Shown: positions 41,989-50,402 of the stretch, one piece after another
How positions within the stretch are numbered: position 1 is the stretch's first letter
Layout of the letters: every line of letters begins with the position of its first letter
Assembly (NCBI GenBank): GCA_035496255.1
Contig: DATJEU010000071.1
Location: 1 to 64,000, forward strand
Direction of reading: 5' to 3'
Length of the DNA stretch: 64,000 nt
Source of the DNA: Gp6-AA40 sp035496255
GTDB lineage: Bacteria; Acidobacteriota; Vicinamibacteria; Vicinamibacterales; UBA2999
Notes under the pieces: model-generated
What the model was told of the DNA's origin: nothing
The model's input: the letters and a program-made list of their open reading frames with translations, nothing else
Database searches by the model: none
Made by a program: the position numbers and the translations under genes

Positions 41989-44900
41989 TCAGAAATTGAA
42001 GGTGAAGTTCAGTCGCACGAACCTCGGCGGGTAAACCGCCGTCGGATTGTTCCACGTGCCCCCGTTCGCGTCGGTGAGCGAGTAGGTCCCGGCGTACGCC
42101 GTCGCGTAGTTGGTGTTCAGCAGGTTGCTCAGATCGACACCAACGTCTGCGCGGGTGCGGCCGAAGCGCAGCACCTTCGCGAACCGCATGTCGATCTGGC
42201 TCCGGCGGTTGTTCGCGTAGATCCGGTGATCCTCGTCGGTGATCGCAATCGTAGTGGTCCCGGTCGGGTTGGCGCCGAACGGCAGATGTCCGAGTACTGC
42301 GGCGATCGTCGAGTTCGGTACGACCATGCTCGCTGACAGGCTCAGCGGCGGTTCCGAGCGGAACGTGCCGCTGATCAGCACGTCGATCTTCGGGATCGTG
42401 TAGCTGGCCAGACCGCGGATGGTGCTCTGGAACGGCGCCACGTTGTTACACCCGCGCGGATCGGGGTTGCTGCTGGCAATGTCCTGCGCGCAGGTATTGA
42501 CCACCGAGCGGCCGGTGCTGCTGCCGATCGAGGTCGTCAGACCGCCGCGCAGACGCGCATTCAGGGTGATGTCGAAGCCGCTCCAGTGGCTGTCGCGCTC
42601 GCCGGCCCCGAGGCTCTTCTCGTCGGTCAGGTAGTTCGACGCGCCCACCGCGCCGAATTCCGGCCTGATGGTGTAGACGGTGACCGGGTAGCCACCACCG
42701 CCCGGCAGCCGCGAGTCGACCGGGGTTGTCAGTTGGTAGGTCTCGAAGTACTGCGTCGAATCGCCCGTCACCACGCCGCCGGCATGGCGGCTCAGGTTTT
42801 CCGTGCGGAAGAACCCATGGAACGTGCGGTAGGTGTAACTGAAGTCACCTGAGATGCGCGGGAGGATTTCCTGCTGCAGCGTGATCGTCGACTGATAGTC
42901 GTTGGGACGCACGCCCCACCCGCTCAGCACGCCAGGATCGACGACGGTGGCCGAGCCCAGTTTGCCGAAGTTGATGTCGTTGCCCGACAGCGCGCCGCAG
43001 GTGTCGACGCTGCCAGTCGTCGTCGGCCCCTGGGCGCCGACGTTCAGCAGGTCGCAGTCGACCACGTGGTCCGTGTCGTTGTCGGTCCACGAGCGGTTGC
43101 TGATCGAGCTCGGGATGGTGACGGCCTTGTTGGTCGAGATGTACGGCGTGTCGTTCGAGGCGTACCCGAGGTAGTGGCCCCAGTTGAACTTCAGCGCCGT
43201 CTTGCCGTTGCCGAACACGTCATACGCGACGCCGATGCGCGGCGTGAGGTCGTTGAACGCGTTCACGCCTTCCGTCTTCGGGAACGTGATCGTGGCGGCG
43301 TTCAGGAACGACGTCGCGGTCGTGCCGTTGCCGTCGACGGGCGCGAAGCTGTTGACCCGATCCCACCGCAACGCACCCTGCAGGGTCAGTCGGCCACGCG
43401 TCCAGCTGTCCTGCGCGAACACGCCGTTCAGCATGGTGATCGTCCGATGCCCGAAGTCCGGCAGGCGGTAGCTGACGGCGTTGGGCACGCCTCGGTTGAA
43501 GCGATAGGCCAGGAGCGACGAATTGGTCAGCGTCTGATCGAGTTGATCCTGCCGGTCGCCCTGGTAGCCAATCTTCATCGAATGGGAGCCGGTGACGTAG
43601 GACATCGACGCGTTGTAGCCGGCAGTCTTGCCAACGGCCCAACCCCACGACGCGAGCGAGCGGTACTGGTAATTCGCTCGCGGCGCGTACTGGATTCCGG
43701 TCGCCGGGTTGATTGAGGTCGATTGCTCGGTCACCTGGATGTTGCTGGTGTCGCCGTCAGGCGCCGGGAAGCCGAACAGCGGGTTGTAGCTGAAGTTCGT
43801 GTAGCTGGCGTCGAGCAGGATCTTGCTGGTCAGGGGCAGGTTCCACGATCCCTGTGTCAGCCAATAGGGCACGTCGAAGTACCCGTTGCCGGCCGTCGAC
43901 GAGGCTTCGGGCGATTGCGACGTTGTCCCGAGACCGATCCAGGTGTCACCGCGCTGGTGGCAGCCCGGGCTGCCCACCTTGAGCGGCGTGCCTTCACACC
44001 GGTGCTGATATTCCTCGTTGAACTGGAGGCGGTTCTTCCCGAACTGCGCGGTCAGCCGGCCGATCATCATCTGCCGATCTTTCAGCAGGCGAGCATCGGT
44101 CTCTGTCGGCGCCCAATCCCAATGCGAGAAATCGAGCGCGTATTTGTTGGCCTTGATACCTTCGACCGCGGTCTGGGTGTCGAGGTTGCGATAGCTGGCG
44201 TAGAACCACAGCCGGTCGCGCTTGACCGGGCCGCCGTACGACACGCTCGCGTCGTACGAGGTGATGATGCCGGGTGTCGCCTGCAGATTCGGTCCCGGCG
44301 GCGGCGCGGTCAGCTTCGCATCGAGGTTGTTGCTGCGCGACCAGTCGCCCGCCTCATTGAGGAACGCGCTGCCGGCGAACCTGTTGCCGCCCGACTTCGG
44401 CACCAGGTTCATCACCGGCCCGCCAATGTCACTTTCGCCGAGGCCGCCGCCGACACGCACGGTGACTTCTTCCGAGTTCACGGTGTCGTAGACGTAGGAG
44501 GACACGCCACCGCTGCGCGCCGCCGCCACCGCCGCGCCGTTGACCGACATCCGGCCCTCACCGCCGACCGTGGGGGAGTTATTGCCGCTCGAGTGGGCGT
44601 TGAAGAACGTCATCGTCGGCGACAGATCCAGGCCGGTGCTGCCGACCTGCAGGCCGGGCGTGACGTTGAGCAGCGCGCCGGCGGCGCGGGCGCCAGGCAA
44701 TGTCTCGATCACGTCGCTCTTCATCACCAGTTCGCGCCGCGCGTTCTGGACGTCCACCACGGGCGTCTCACCGGTGACCGTGATCGTTTCCTGGAGGCCG
44801 CCGACCTTCAACTCAAACGGAATCGTCAGCGTCTGGCTGCCCTGAAGCTCGATGTTCTCGCGTCGAACGGTCGTGAACCCTGACAGCGACGCTGAGAGCG

Positions 44901-45129
44901 CATATGTCCCGGGGCGGAGGTCGATGATCCGATACTGGCCGGTCGCATTGGTAACGGCGGCCTTCGTCTTTTCAATCAGCGCCGGACTCGACGCTTCCAC
45001 TGTCACGCCGGGCAGTACGGCGCCCGACGCGTCCTTCACCGTTCCCGTGAGCGCGGCCTGGGCATACGCGACGGCCGGACACACGATGAGTGCTGCAACG
45101 AAGGCAACCCGTCTGAGCAGTTTCAGCAT
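41989..45129 (-). CDS. TonB-dependent receptor with carboxypeptidase-regulatory N-domain (copy 2)
   Basis: 1046 aa, same layout as the gene at 38602: signal LLRRVAFVAALIVCPAVAYA, CarboxypepD_reg (VKDASGAVLPGVTVEASSPA), plug (TITVTGETPVVDVQNARREL) and a barrel ending in RLNFTFNF. The first approximately 150 codons are almost identical to copy 1 in nucleotides (a stretch of about 55 bp near 44960-45015 is exact), whereas the barrels diverge, so the pair may be kept similar at the 5' end by gene conversion. AGGAGCC precedes the ATG. Ligand unknown. Confidence 0.93.
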   Translation of the reverse strand: MLKLLRRVAFVAALIVCPAVAYAQAALTGTVKDASGAVLPGVTVEASSPALIEKTKAAVTNATGQYRIIDLRPGTYALSASLSGFTTVRRENIELQGSQTLTIPFELKVGGLQETITVTGETPVVDVQNARRELVMKSDVIETLPGARAAGALLNVTPGLQVGSTGLDLSPTMTFFNAHSSGNNSPTVGGEGRMSVNGAAVAAARSGGVSSYVYDTVNSEEVTVRVGGGLGESDIGGPVMNLVPKSGGNRFAGSAFLNEAGDWSRSNNLDAKLTAPPPGPNLQATPGIITSYDASVSYGGPVKRDRLWFYASYRNLDTQTAVEGIKANKYALDFSHWDWAPTETDARLLKDRQMMIGRLTAQFGKNRLQFNEEYQHRCEGTPLKVGSPGCHQRGDTWIGLGTTSQSPEASSTAGNGYFDVPYWLTQGSWNLPLTSKILLDASYTNFSYNPLFGFPAPDGDTSNIQVTEQSTSINPATGIQYAPRANYQYRSLASWGWAVGKTAGYNASMSYVTGSHSMKIGYQGDRQDQLDQTLTNSSLLAYRFNRGVPNAVSYRLPDFGHRTITMLNGVFAQDSWTRGRLTLQGALRWDRVNSFAPVDGNGTTATSFLNAATITFPKTEGVNAFNDLTPRIGVAYDVFGNGKTALKFNWGHYLGYASNDTPYISTNKAVTIPSSISNRSWTDNDTDHVVDCDLLNVGAQGPTTTGSVDTCGALSGNDINFGKLGSATVVDPGVLSGWGVRPNDYQSTITLQQEILPRISGDFSYTYRTFHGFFRTENLSRHAGGVVTGDSTQYFETYQLTTPVDSRLPGGGGYPVTVYTIRPEFGAVGASNYLTDEKSLGAGERDSHWSGFDITLNARLRGGLTTSIGSSTGRSVVNTCAQDIASSNPDPRGCNNVAPFQSTIRGLASYTIPKIDVLISGTFRSEPPLSLSASMVVPNSTIAAVLGHLPFGANPTGTTTIAITDEDHRIYANNRRSQIDMRFAKVLRFGRTRADVGVDLSNLLNTNYATAYAGTYSLTDANGGTWNNPTAVYPPRFVRLNFTFNF

Positions 45130-45222
45130 TACGGCTCCTTCTTCGGATCTCTTGTGACTTTTCGCGGATCTCTTGTGACAATTCAGAGGCGCGAAGGGTA
45201 CGGAGGGCTGAGCGGTTCAACA

Positions 45223-45240
45223 ATCAGGTAAAGACCTGAT
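45223..45240. promoter_or_regulatory. Candidate operator, copy 2
   Basis: ATCAGGTAAAGACCTGAT: perfect 7-bp arms around AAAG, 94 bp upstream of receptor 2, followed by ATTTCAGGGGGAAGGGAACG, which matches the flank of copy 1. Likely to bind a dimeric regulator. Confidence 0.6.
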
Positions 45241-45364
45241 ATTTCAGGGGGAAGGGAACGGACAAAGACGTACTTTCACCACCCTGACGGAAACCGCTCG
45301 TCCACTGGGCTGGAAAGGTCCAGAACCGCCCCGATAGGGAAAGGACCTACCGGGGCCGGTCCTG

Positions 45365-45399
45365 CCCTCGCTGCGCCAGTGTCCAAGGCGCAGTGAGGG
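45365..45399. other. Strong hairpin (possible structured RNA or attenuator)
   Basis: CCCTCGCTGCGCC pairs over 13 positions with GGCGCAGTGAGGG (one G-U) around a 9-base loop AGTGTCCAA. It is followed by GGTCCGCTCAAGGAGG. No T-run follows on either strand. It is not a REP-like element and no known riboswitch core was recognised. Confidence 0.45.
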
Positions 45400-45445
45400 T
45401 CCGCTCAAGGAGGCGCAATCATCAAGTCGTCACGTGTTGGACACA

Positions 45446-45463
45446 ATCAGGTCAAGACCCGAT
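45446..45463. promoter_or_regulatory. Candidate operator, copy 3
   Basis: ATCAGGTCAAGACCCGAT: 7-bp arms with one mismatch around CAAG. Flanks differ from copies 1 and 2. It is followed by GTCATCATGAAACTGACCTG. If the same regulator binds here it may act on the plus-strand gene at 45761 or be a decoy. Confidence 0.45.
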
Positions 45464-45760
45464 GTCATCATGAAACTGACCTGAAAGTTTTGTGTTGGAC
45501 GGAGTAAGCAGGCACCGATCTCGTACGGCCGGCGCCGAATGCCGAGACAGACGCCGGTCTTCCGCTGGCGCCCGCGGTCAGCTTCGGTCCGGCGCGTATG
45601 CCCTCCTTCGCGTTCGCCGTCGCGCCTCAACCGCGTGGACCGGCCCCAGTCCCCGGGTGCGATCAGGTGGCAATACCCTGCGCACTGGACAGCGGCCGTG
45701 CTGCGGTCCGGTATATAGTTCGAGGTCGCGACGGCACCTGCTGCCATCGGAGGATCAGAC

Positions 45761-46372
45761 ATGAAACGACTTATCCCATTCGTTCTTTGCACGCTGGCGC
45801 TGGCGGCGCCGGCATTCGCACAGCGTGGCGGCGGCCGTGGTGGCCGTGGCGGCGCCCCGGCGGCGCCCATCGCGCTCGAGCCAGGCGCCTCGCAGGCGGA
45901 CGTCGACAAGGCGCTGATGGCCGCGCCCGACAACGTCAAGGCACAGGCGACGGTCATCAAGTGGAATCCGTCGGACTGGACCTACACCACCCTGCGCAAG
46001 GGCACCAACAAGATGGTGTGTTTCGACAAGTCCGGCCTGCCCGGACAGCCCGCGTTCCTGGTCGAATGCACGACGCTCGGTAACCTGCCGCGCGCGGCCC
46101 AGAACATGAAGTTCGAAACCGAACCCGATCGTGCCAAGCGACAGGCGGCACTTGACGCCGCCGAGAAGGATGGCACGCGGGTGAAGCCGGAATTCGGATC
46201 TGTCTGGTATCACGCGATGAACGACCCGGCGAATCCGCGGCATCACATGACGATCGCCGTCCCGATGGCGACGAAGGCCACCCTCGGCATTCCAGAAGAT
46301 GCGAGCCAGGGCGGCGTCTGGATCATGAATCCGGGCACGACGACGGCGCATCTGATGACGCCGGGCGAGTGA
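45761..46372 (+). CDS. Exported protein of unknown function
   Basis: 203 aa. Signal peptide (RLIPFVLCTLALAAPAFA), a Gly/Arg-rich linker (QRGGGRGGRGGAPAAP), then a soluble domain with NVKAQATVIKWNPSDWTYTT, MVCFDKSGLPGQPAFLVEC and GSVWYHAMNDPANPRHH. Two Cys and several His may matter. I recognise no named family; similar proteins seem to occur in Acidobacteria. GGAGGAT precedes the ATG. The stop overlaps the next start (GTGA), so the two are co-translated. Confidence 0.8.
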   Translation: MKRLIPFVLCTLALAAPAFAQRGGGRGGRGGAPAAPIALEPGASQADVDKALMAAPDNVKAQATVIKWNPSDWTYTTLRKGTNKMVCFDKSGLPGQPAFLVECTTLGNLPRAAQNMKFETEPDRAKRQAALDAAEKDGTRVKPEFGSVWYHAMNDPANPRHHMTIAVPMATKATLGIPEDASQGGVWIMNPGTTTAHLMTPGE

Positions 46373-46713
46373 AAGCGGTCTACCTGACGCTTGCGGTACT
46401 CACGGGGTTATCGGCCGCGCCCGCGGCCGATGCCCCGCGTACCTTCAACGGTGTCATCACCGATGACATGTGTGCCCGTGGTGGCCACGCGACGATGCGC
46501 ATGGGCCCGACCGATGCGGAGTGCACACGCGCCTGCGTCAACATTCATGGCGCCGCCTACGTGCTGTTCGACGGCAAGAACGTATACGCCCTGAGCGACC
46601 AGCAATCACCCGACCGGTTTGCCGGCCAATCCGTTCGCGTCACCGGCGTACTCGATTCAAAGACGAAGACCATCCGCGTTCAGAACATCGCAGCACGGCC
46701 GTCCGGCCGCTGA
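46369..46713 (+). CDS. DUF5818-like small exported protein
   Basis: 114 aa. Signal peptide (MKAVYLTLAVLTGLSAAPAA), then a compact domain: TFNGVITDDMCARGGHATMR, MGPTDAECTRACVNIHGAAY, VLFDGKNVYALSDQQ and VRVTGVLDSKTKTIRVQNI. The paired Cys motifs and the OB-like strands match the DUF5818 type. Role unknown. GTG start overlaps the preceding stop, so the pair forms a two-gene unit separated from the act operon by 218 bp of unremarkable sequence. Confidence 0.78.
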   Translation: MKAVYLTLAVLTGLSAAPAADAPRTFNGVITDDMCARGGHATMRMGPTDAECTRACVNIHGAAYVLFDGKNVYALSDQQSPDRFAGQSVRVTGVLDSKTKTIRVQNIAARPSGR

Positions 46714-46931
46714 CTCTGCCCATCGGGCGCGTCTAACTACCTCCGCTGAAGTACAGCTGATTCGCTGCGGCGGCCGGCGTCATGCGGCCCGCCAAACCTG
46801 CACTGCTGGTCGGGTCGCATCGCCACCCCACTGGCGCAACCGGAAGACTCGCCCCTCCGAACACGCGGGCATATGCCATGCATTTCGGCGTGCGTCACCG
46901 CGGGCCGTCCGTGTGATGACTCATCAGTCGC

Positions 46932-47573
46932 ATGGGATCGCTCTTCTCGCCGCGCGCCAACCGCTCGTTCCGTGAAGCCTCGGTCCTCGCAGCCGCGATC
47001 CTCCTGATTGTTCCTCTCGCCCTCTGGGCGTTCGCCCGGACGCCGGCGGCAACCGGCCAGTACCGTGCGTACGCACAGCCCGTCCCGTTCGCACACACGC
47101 TGCACGCCAACGGACTGCGGATCGACTGCCGGTATTGCCACGCCGGTGCAACGACGGCGGCGATGGCCGGCCTGCCTCCCACTGACGTCTGCGTGCCCTG
47201 CCATCTCGATGGGCTGCTGCGCTCTTCTCTTTTCACGCCGGTCAGAACGAGCCTCACCACCAGCCGCCCGGTGGCGTGGCGCCGGGTGACGCGTCTCGCC
47301 GACTTCGTGTTCTTCAATCACGCCGCGCACGTGCAGCACGGTGTCGAGTGCGACACCTGTCACGGGCCGGTCGAACTGATGTCAGAGGTCTACCAGGCCG
47401 CGCCGCTGACGATGGAGTGGTGTCTGCAGTGTCACCGCGCCCCGGAGCGATACATCAACCTGCGGGACACCGGCATCAGCGGATGGAAGCGCACCGATGT
47501 CGCACGCAGCCAGGCGACGGTGCGCCACTATGACGTGGCCCGACTCACGTCCTGCACTACGTGCCACCGGTGA
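46932..47573 (+). CDS. actA: Alternative complex III subunit ActA, pentahaem cytochrome c
   Basis: 213 aa. An N-terminal membrane anchor (VLAAAILLIVPLALWAFA) is followed by five CxxCH haem sites: CRYCH 66-70, CVPCH 87-91, CDTCH 140-144, CLQCH 164-168 and CTTCH 208-212. In ACIII this periplasmic subunit carries electrons from ActB to the acceptor side. It opens an operon whose next genes overlap or abut in the order known for actABCDEF. Some distal His ligands (FAHTLHANG, FNHAAHVQHG) are visible. Confidence 0.93.
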   Translation: MGSLFSPRANRSFREASVLAAAILLIVPLALWAFARTPAATGQYRAYAQPVPFAHTLHANGLRIDCRYCHAGATTAAMAGLPPTDVCVPCHLDGLLRSSLFTPVRTSLTTSRPVAWRRVTRLADFVFFNHAAHVQHGVECDTCHGPVELMSEVYQAAPLTMEWCLQCHRAPERYINLRDTGISGWKRTDVARSQATVRHYDVARLTSCTTCHR

Positions 47574-47585
47574 GGAGCGCCTGAC

Positions 47586-50402
47586 GTGAGTGTCCCATTC
47601 GACGAGATGCGGAACCGCCTTGGCGCCGACACCACCGGGTCCACGATCGATCCGATCGCCAGGCGCGACTTCATGAAGCTGCTCGGGGCGAGCCTCGCGC
47701 TCGCCGGCGTCGACGGCTGCACGCGGATGCCGGCGTCGAACATTCATCCTTACGTACATCAACCGGAACTCACGCCTGGCATCGCGCAGCACTATGCAAC
47801 CGTGATGGCGGTCGACGGCTACGCCACCGGTTTACTGGTCGAGAGCCACGAAGGACGGCCGACCAAGATCGAGGGCAACCCCGACCATCCCGCGAGCCTC
47901 GGGGCGACGGGCGTTCTCGAGCAGGCGTCGGTGCTGCAGCTCTACGACCCCGATCGCGCACGCCGCATCCGTCACGACGCCGCCTCCGCCTCGTGGGACG
48001 CACTCGCCGCGTTGCTCGGTCCTGAGTCGCTCGCCTCGCGAGCGGGTGCGCGTGGTGGCGGCCTGGCGTTACTCCTGGCGCCAACGTCCTCGCCGCTCGA
48101 AGAGGAGGTGCTCCATCGCGTGCTCGAGCGCTATCCGGATGCACACCTGTGTTTCTACGCCCCGCTGATGCCGGCGCTGCCGGCGCACGTGACACAGTGG
48201 AGTGTCGGCGACGCCGACGTCATTCTGGCCGTCGACACGGACTTTCTTGCGTCGGGTCCGTTCCACCTCCGGCACGCACGGGCATTCGCCGGCCGGCGGA
48301 GGCCCGAATCGGCTCCGGGCGGCATGAACCGGCTCTACGTCGTCGAATCATCGATCAGCGTGACCGGCATGGGCGCGGATCATCGCCATGCGGTACGGCC
48401 GCGCGACATCTCTTCACTCCTGGAACGGCTGCTTGCTGCGATCGCGGGCGAAAGCCGACCCTCGTCACCCGACGACCAATGGCTGAACGTCGTCGCCGCG
48501 GATCTGCGCGCTCACGCCGGCCGGAGTCTCGTCATCGCAGGGCCGCTCACGCCACCCGCGGTGCAGACGCTTGCGCTCGCGATCAACCAGGCGCTCGGCA
48601 ACATCGACCGCACCATCTGGTTCACGCGCTCGCCGCTGGCGGGCGCGGGAGGATCGAACCCGTCGTTGTCGTCGATCGCGGACCGGATGCGCGGCGGTGA
48701 CATCACGACGCTGATCTGTGCCGGAGTCAACGCCAGCTACGCAAGCGAAGGGCGGATGGAGCTGGGCGCCGCGATCCGGCGCGTTCCCGAAGCCGTGTAT
48801 CTCGGTCTGTACGAAGACGAAACCGCCCGCGATTGTCACTGGATCGTGCCGGCCGCCCACTATCTCGAGAGCTGGGGCGACGCCCGCGCCTACGACGGCA
48901 CGCTGTCCGTGGTGCAGCCGTTGATTGAGCCTCTCGCCGGAGGCAGGACGCTCGTCGAACTGCTCTCGCTGCTGCTTGGCGATGCCCACGTGAGTCCGTA
49001 CGACCTGCTGCGCGACACCTGGCGGGCGCGCGGCGATCTCGCACGGAGGCATGCGTTCGAAGACGACTGGCGCGACGTTCTCAGGCGCGGCCTGTTGCCG
49101 GGATCCGGATTTCCGCGTGAGAGCGCCCCGCCGTCGCCGAGTCCGATCGCCGCCGCCATGCCGGCGACCGCTCCCTTCGACGTCGTCTTTCGTCCGCACC
49201 CGCGCGTGCGCGATGGCGCCTTTGCGAACAGCGGATGGCTCCAGGAACTGCCGGATCCTGTAACCACCGTGACGTGGGAGAACGTCGCACAGGTGAGTGC
49301 CGCGACCGCGCAGCGCCTGGCGCTCACGACGGGAGATCTCGTCGACATCCGGGTGGAAGGCCGCAGCGTGCAGCTCCCGGCGGTCGTCGTCGGTGGACAC
49401 GCGGATGACACCGCGACCATCACGTTCGGCCACGGACGTACGGGTGCCGAATCGGTCGCACGCGGTGCGGGCGCCAATGTCTATCCACTCTGGCCCGGGG
49501 ATCGCTTCAGCCGTGACGTCACCGTCTCACGCGCTTCCGGGTCGCGCCAGCTCGCGATCACGCAGCCGCATCGCAGCCTCGATGGATCGGCGGCCGTTCA
49601 ATCGATCGATGCCGGTGCGCACGCAGTCGCCCGACCCGACACGGCGCGACCCCTGCCGCTGTATCGAGCGCCGTCCACCGGCGACACGCCATCGCGCCTG
49701 CAATGGGCGATGACGATCGATCTCTCCGCCTGCACCGGTTGTGGCGCGTGCATGGTCGCGTGTCAGGCCGAAAACAACGTCCCGGTGGTCGGCCGCGACC
49801 AGGTATTACTCGGCCGCGAAATGCACTGGCTGCGGATCGACTGGTACGCGCAGCCCGACGCAGCCACGACGCCGCAGCCGATGTTGTGCCAGCACTGCGA
49901 GGCTGCACCCTGCGAGTACGTCTGTCCGGTTGAAGCCACCGTGCACAGCCAGGATGGCCTCAATGAGATGGTCTACAACCGCTGCGTTGGCACGCGGTTC
50001 TGCTCGAACAACTGTCCCTACAAGGTGCGCCGCTTCAACTGGTTCGATTTCAACGCCGGCGGCGGCAGCGAGCGGCTGGTGCGAAACCCGGACGTGACGG
50101 TCCGCGAGCGCGGCGTGATGGAGAAGTGCACCTTCTGCGTGCAGCGGATCCGTGAAGCGGAGATTCACGCCCGCGCCGAGGGTCAGGCGCTGCGCGGGAG
50201 CGAGGTCCAGACCGCCTGCGAACAGGCCTGTCCGACGCAGGCGATTCTGTTCGGCTCGCTGGACGAACGCGACAGCGCGATGATGCACGCACGTGTGAGC
50301 GAGCGCGCGTACGCCGTGCTCGACGAGCTCGGCACGGTGCCCCGGGTCAGGTACCTCGCTCGCGTCCGCAACCCGAACCCGGCGCTGGAGTCGCGCGCGT
50401 GA
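47586..50402 (+). CDS. actB: Alternative complex III subunit ActB, molybdopterin-fold plus Fe-S
   Basis: 938 aa. A Tat-like start (IARRDFMKLLGASLALAGVD), a large molybdopterin-oxidoreductase-fold domain that in ACIII has lost the cofactor, and a C-terminal NrfC-type ferredoxin domain: CTGCGACMVACQAEN, CQHCEAAPCEYVCPVEA, CVGTRFCSNNCPYKVRRFNW and CTFCVQRI with CEQACPTQA. The Fe-S clusters conduct electrons from the membrane quinol site to the haems. Its stop overlaps actC by 4 bp. Confidence 0.94.
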   Translation: MSVPFDEMRNRLGADTTGSTIDPIARRDFMKLLGASLALAGVDGCTRMPASNIHPYVHQPELTPGIAQHYATVMAVDGYATGLLVESHEGRPTKIEGNPDHPASLGATGVLEQASVLQLYDPDRARRIRHDAASASWDALAALLGPESLASRAGARGGGLALLLAPTSSPLEEEVLHRVLERYPDAHLCFYAPLMPALPAHVTQWSVGDADVILAVDTDFLASGPFHLRHARAFAGRRRPESAPGGMNRLYVVESSISVTGMGADHRHAVRPRDISSLLERLLAAIAGESRPSSPDDQWLNVVAADLRAHAGRSLVIAGPLTPPAVQTLALAINQALGNIDRTIWFTRSPLAGAGGSNPSLSSIADRMRGGDITTLICAGVNASYASEGRMELGAAIRRVPEAVYLGLYEDETARDCHWIVPAAHYLESWGDARAYDGTLSVVQPLIEPLAGGRTLVELLSLLLGDAHVSPYDLLRDTWRARGDLARRHAFEDDWRDVLRRGLLPGSGFPRESAPPSPSPIAAAMPATAPFDVVFRPHPRVRDGAFANSGWLQELPDPVTTVTWENVAQVSAATAQRLALTTGDLVDIRVEGRSVQLPAVVVGGHADDTATITFGHGRTGAESVARGAGANVYPLWPGDRFSRDVTVSRASGSRQLAITQPHRSLDGSAAVQSIDAGAHAVARPDTARPLPLYRAPSTGDTPSRLQWAMTIDLSACTGCGACMVACQAENNVPVVGRDQVLLGREMHWLRIDWYAQPDAATTPQPMLCQHCEAAPCEYVCPVEATVHSQDGLNEMVYNRCVGTRFCSNNCPYKVRRFNWFDFNAGGGSERLVRNPDVTVRERGVMEKCTFCVQRIREAEIHARAEGQALRGSEVQTACEQACPTQAILFGSLDERDSAMMHARVSERAYAVLDELGTVPRVRYLARVRNPNPALESRA

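Larger units (their letters stand above)
45130..45760. other. 631-bp gene-free region
   Basis: The only long stretch without a gene. It holds candidate operator copy 2 (45223), a strong hairpin (45365-45399), a third operator-like palindrome (45446) inside a 58-bp spaced direct repeat GTGTTGGAC (45434 and 45492), and the leader of the gene at 45761, whose ATG is preceded by GGAGGAT. Short frames in it have no family resemblance. The -10-like TATATA at 45711 may belong to the downstream promoter. Confidence 0.6.

Noticed and set aside
45130..45480. Possible cobalamin or other riboswitch upstream of the TonB receptors
   Set aside because: TonB receptor leaders often carry a cobalamin riboswitch, but none of its conserved boxes was found; only the palindrome and a simple hairpin are present.
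45434..45500. Remnant of an insertion sequence (GTGTTGGAC direct repeats around a palindrome)
   Set aside because: Too short, no transposase fragment, and no recognised terminal inverted repeats; kept only as a spaced direct repeat.
45430..45960. 176-codon minus-strand frame across the gene-free region
   Set aside because: It overlaps the exported protein gene at 45761 antisense and has no motif; its N-terminal hydrophobic look comes from the antisense of the signal peptide region.
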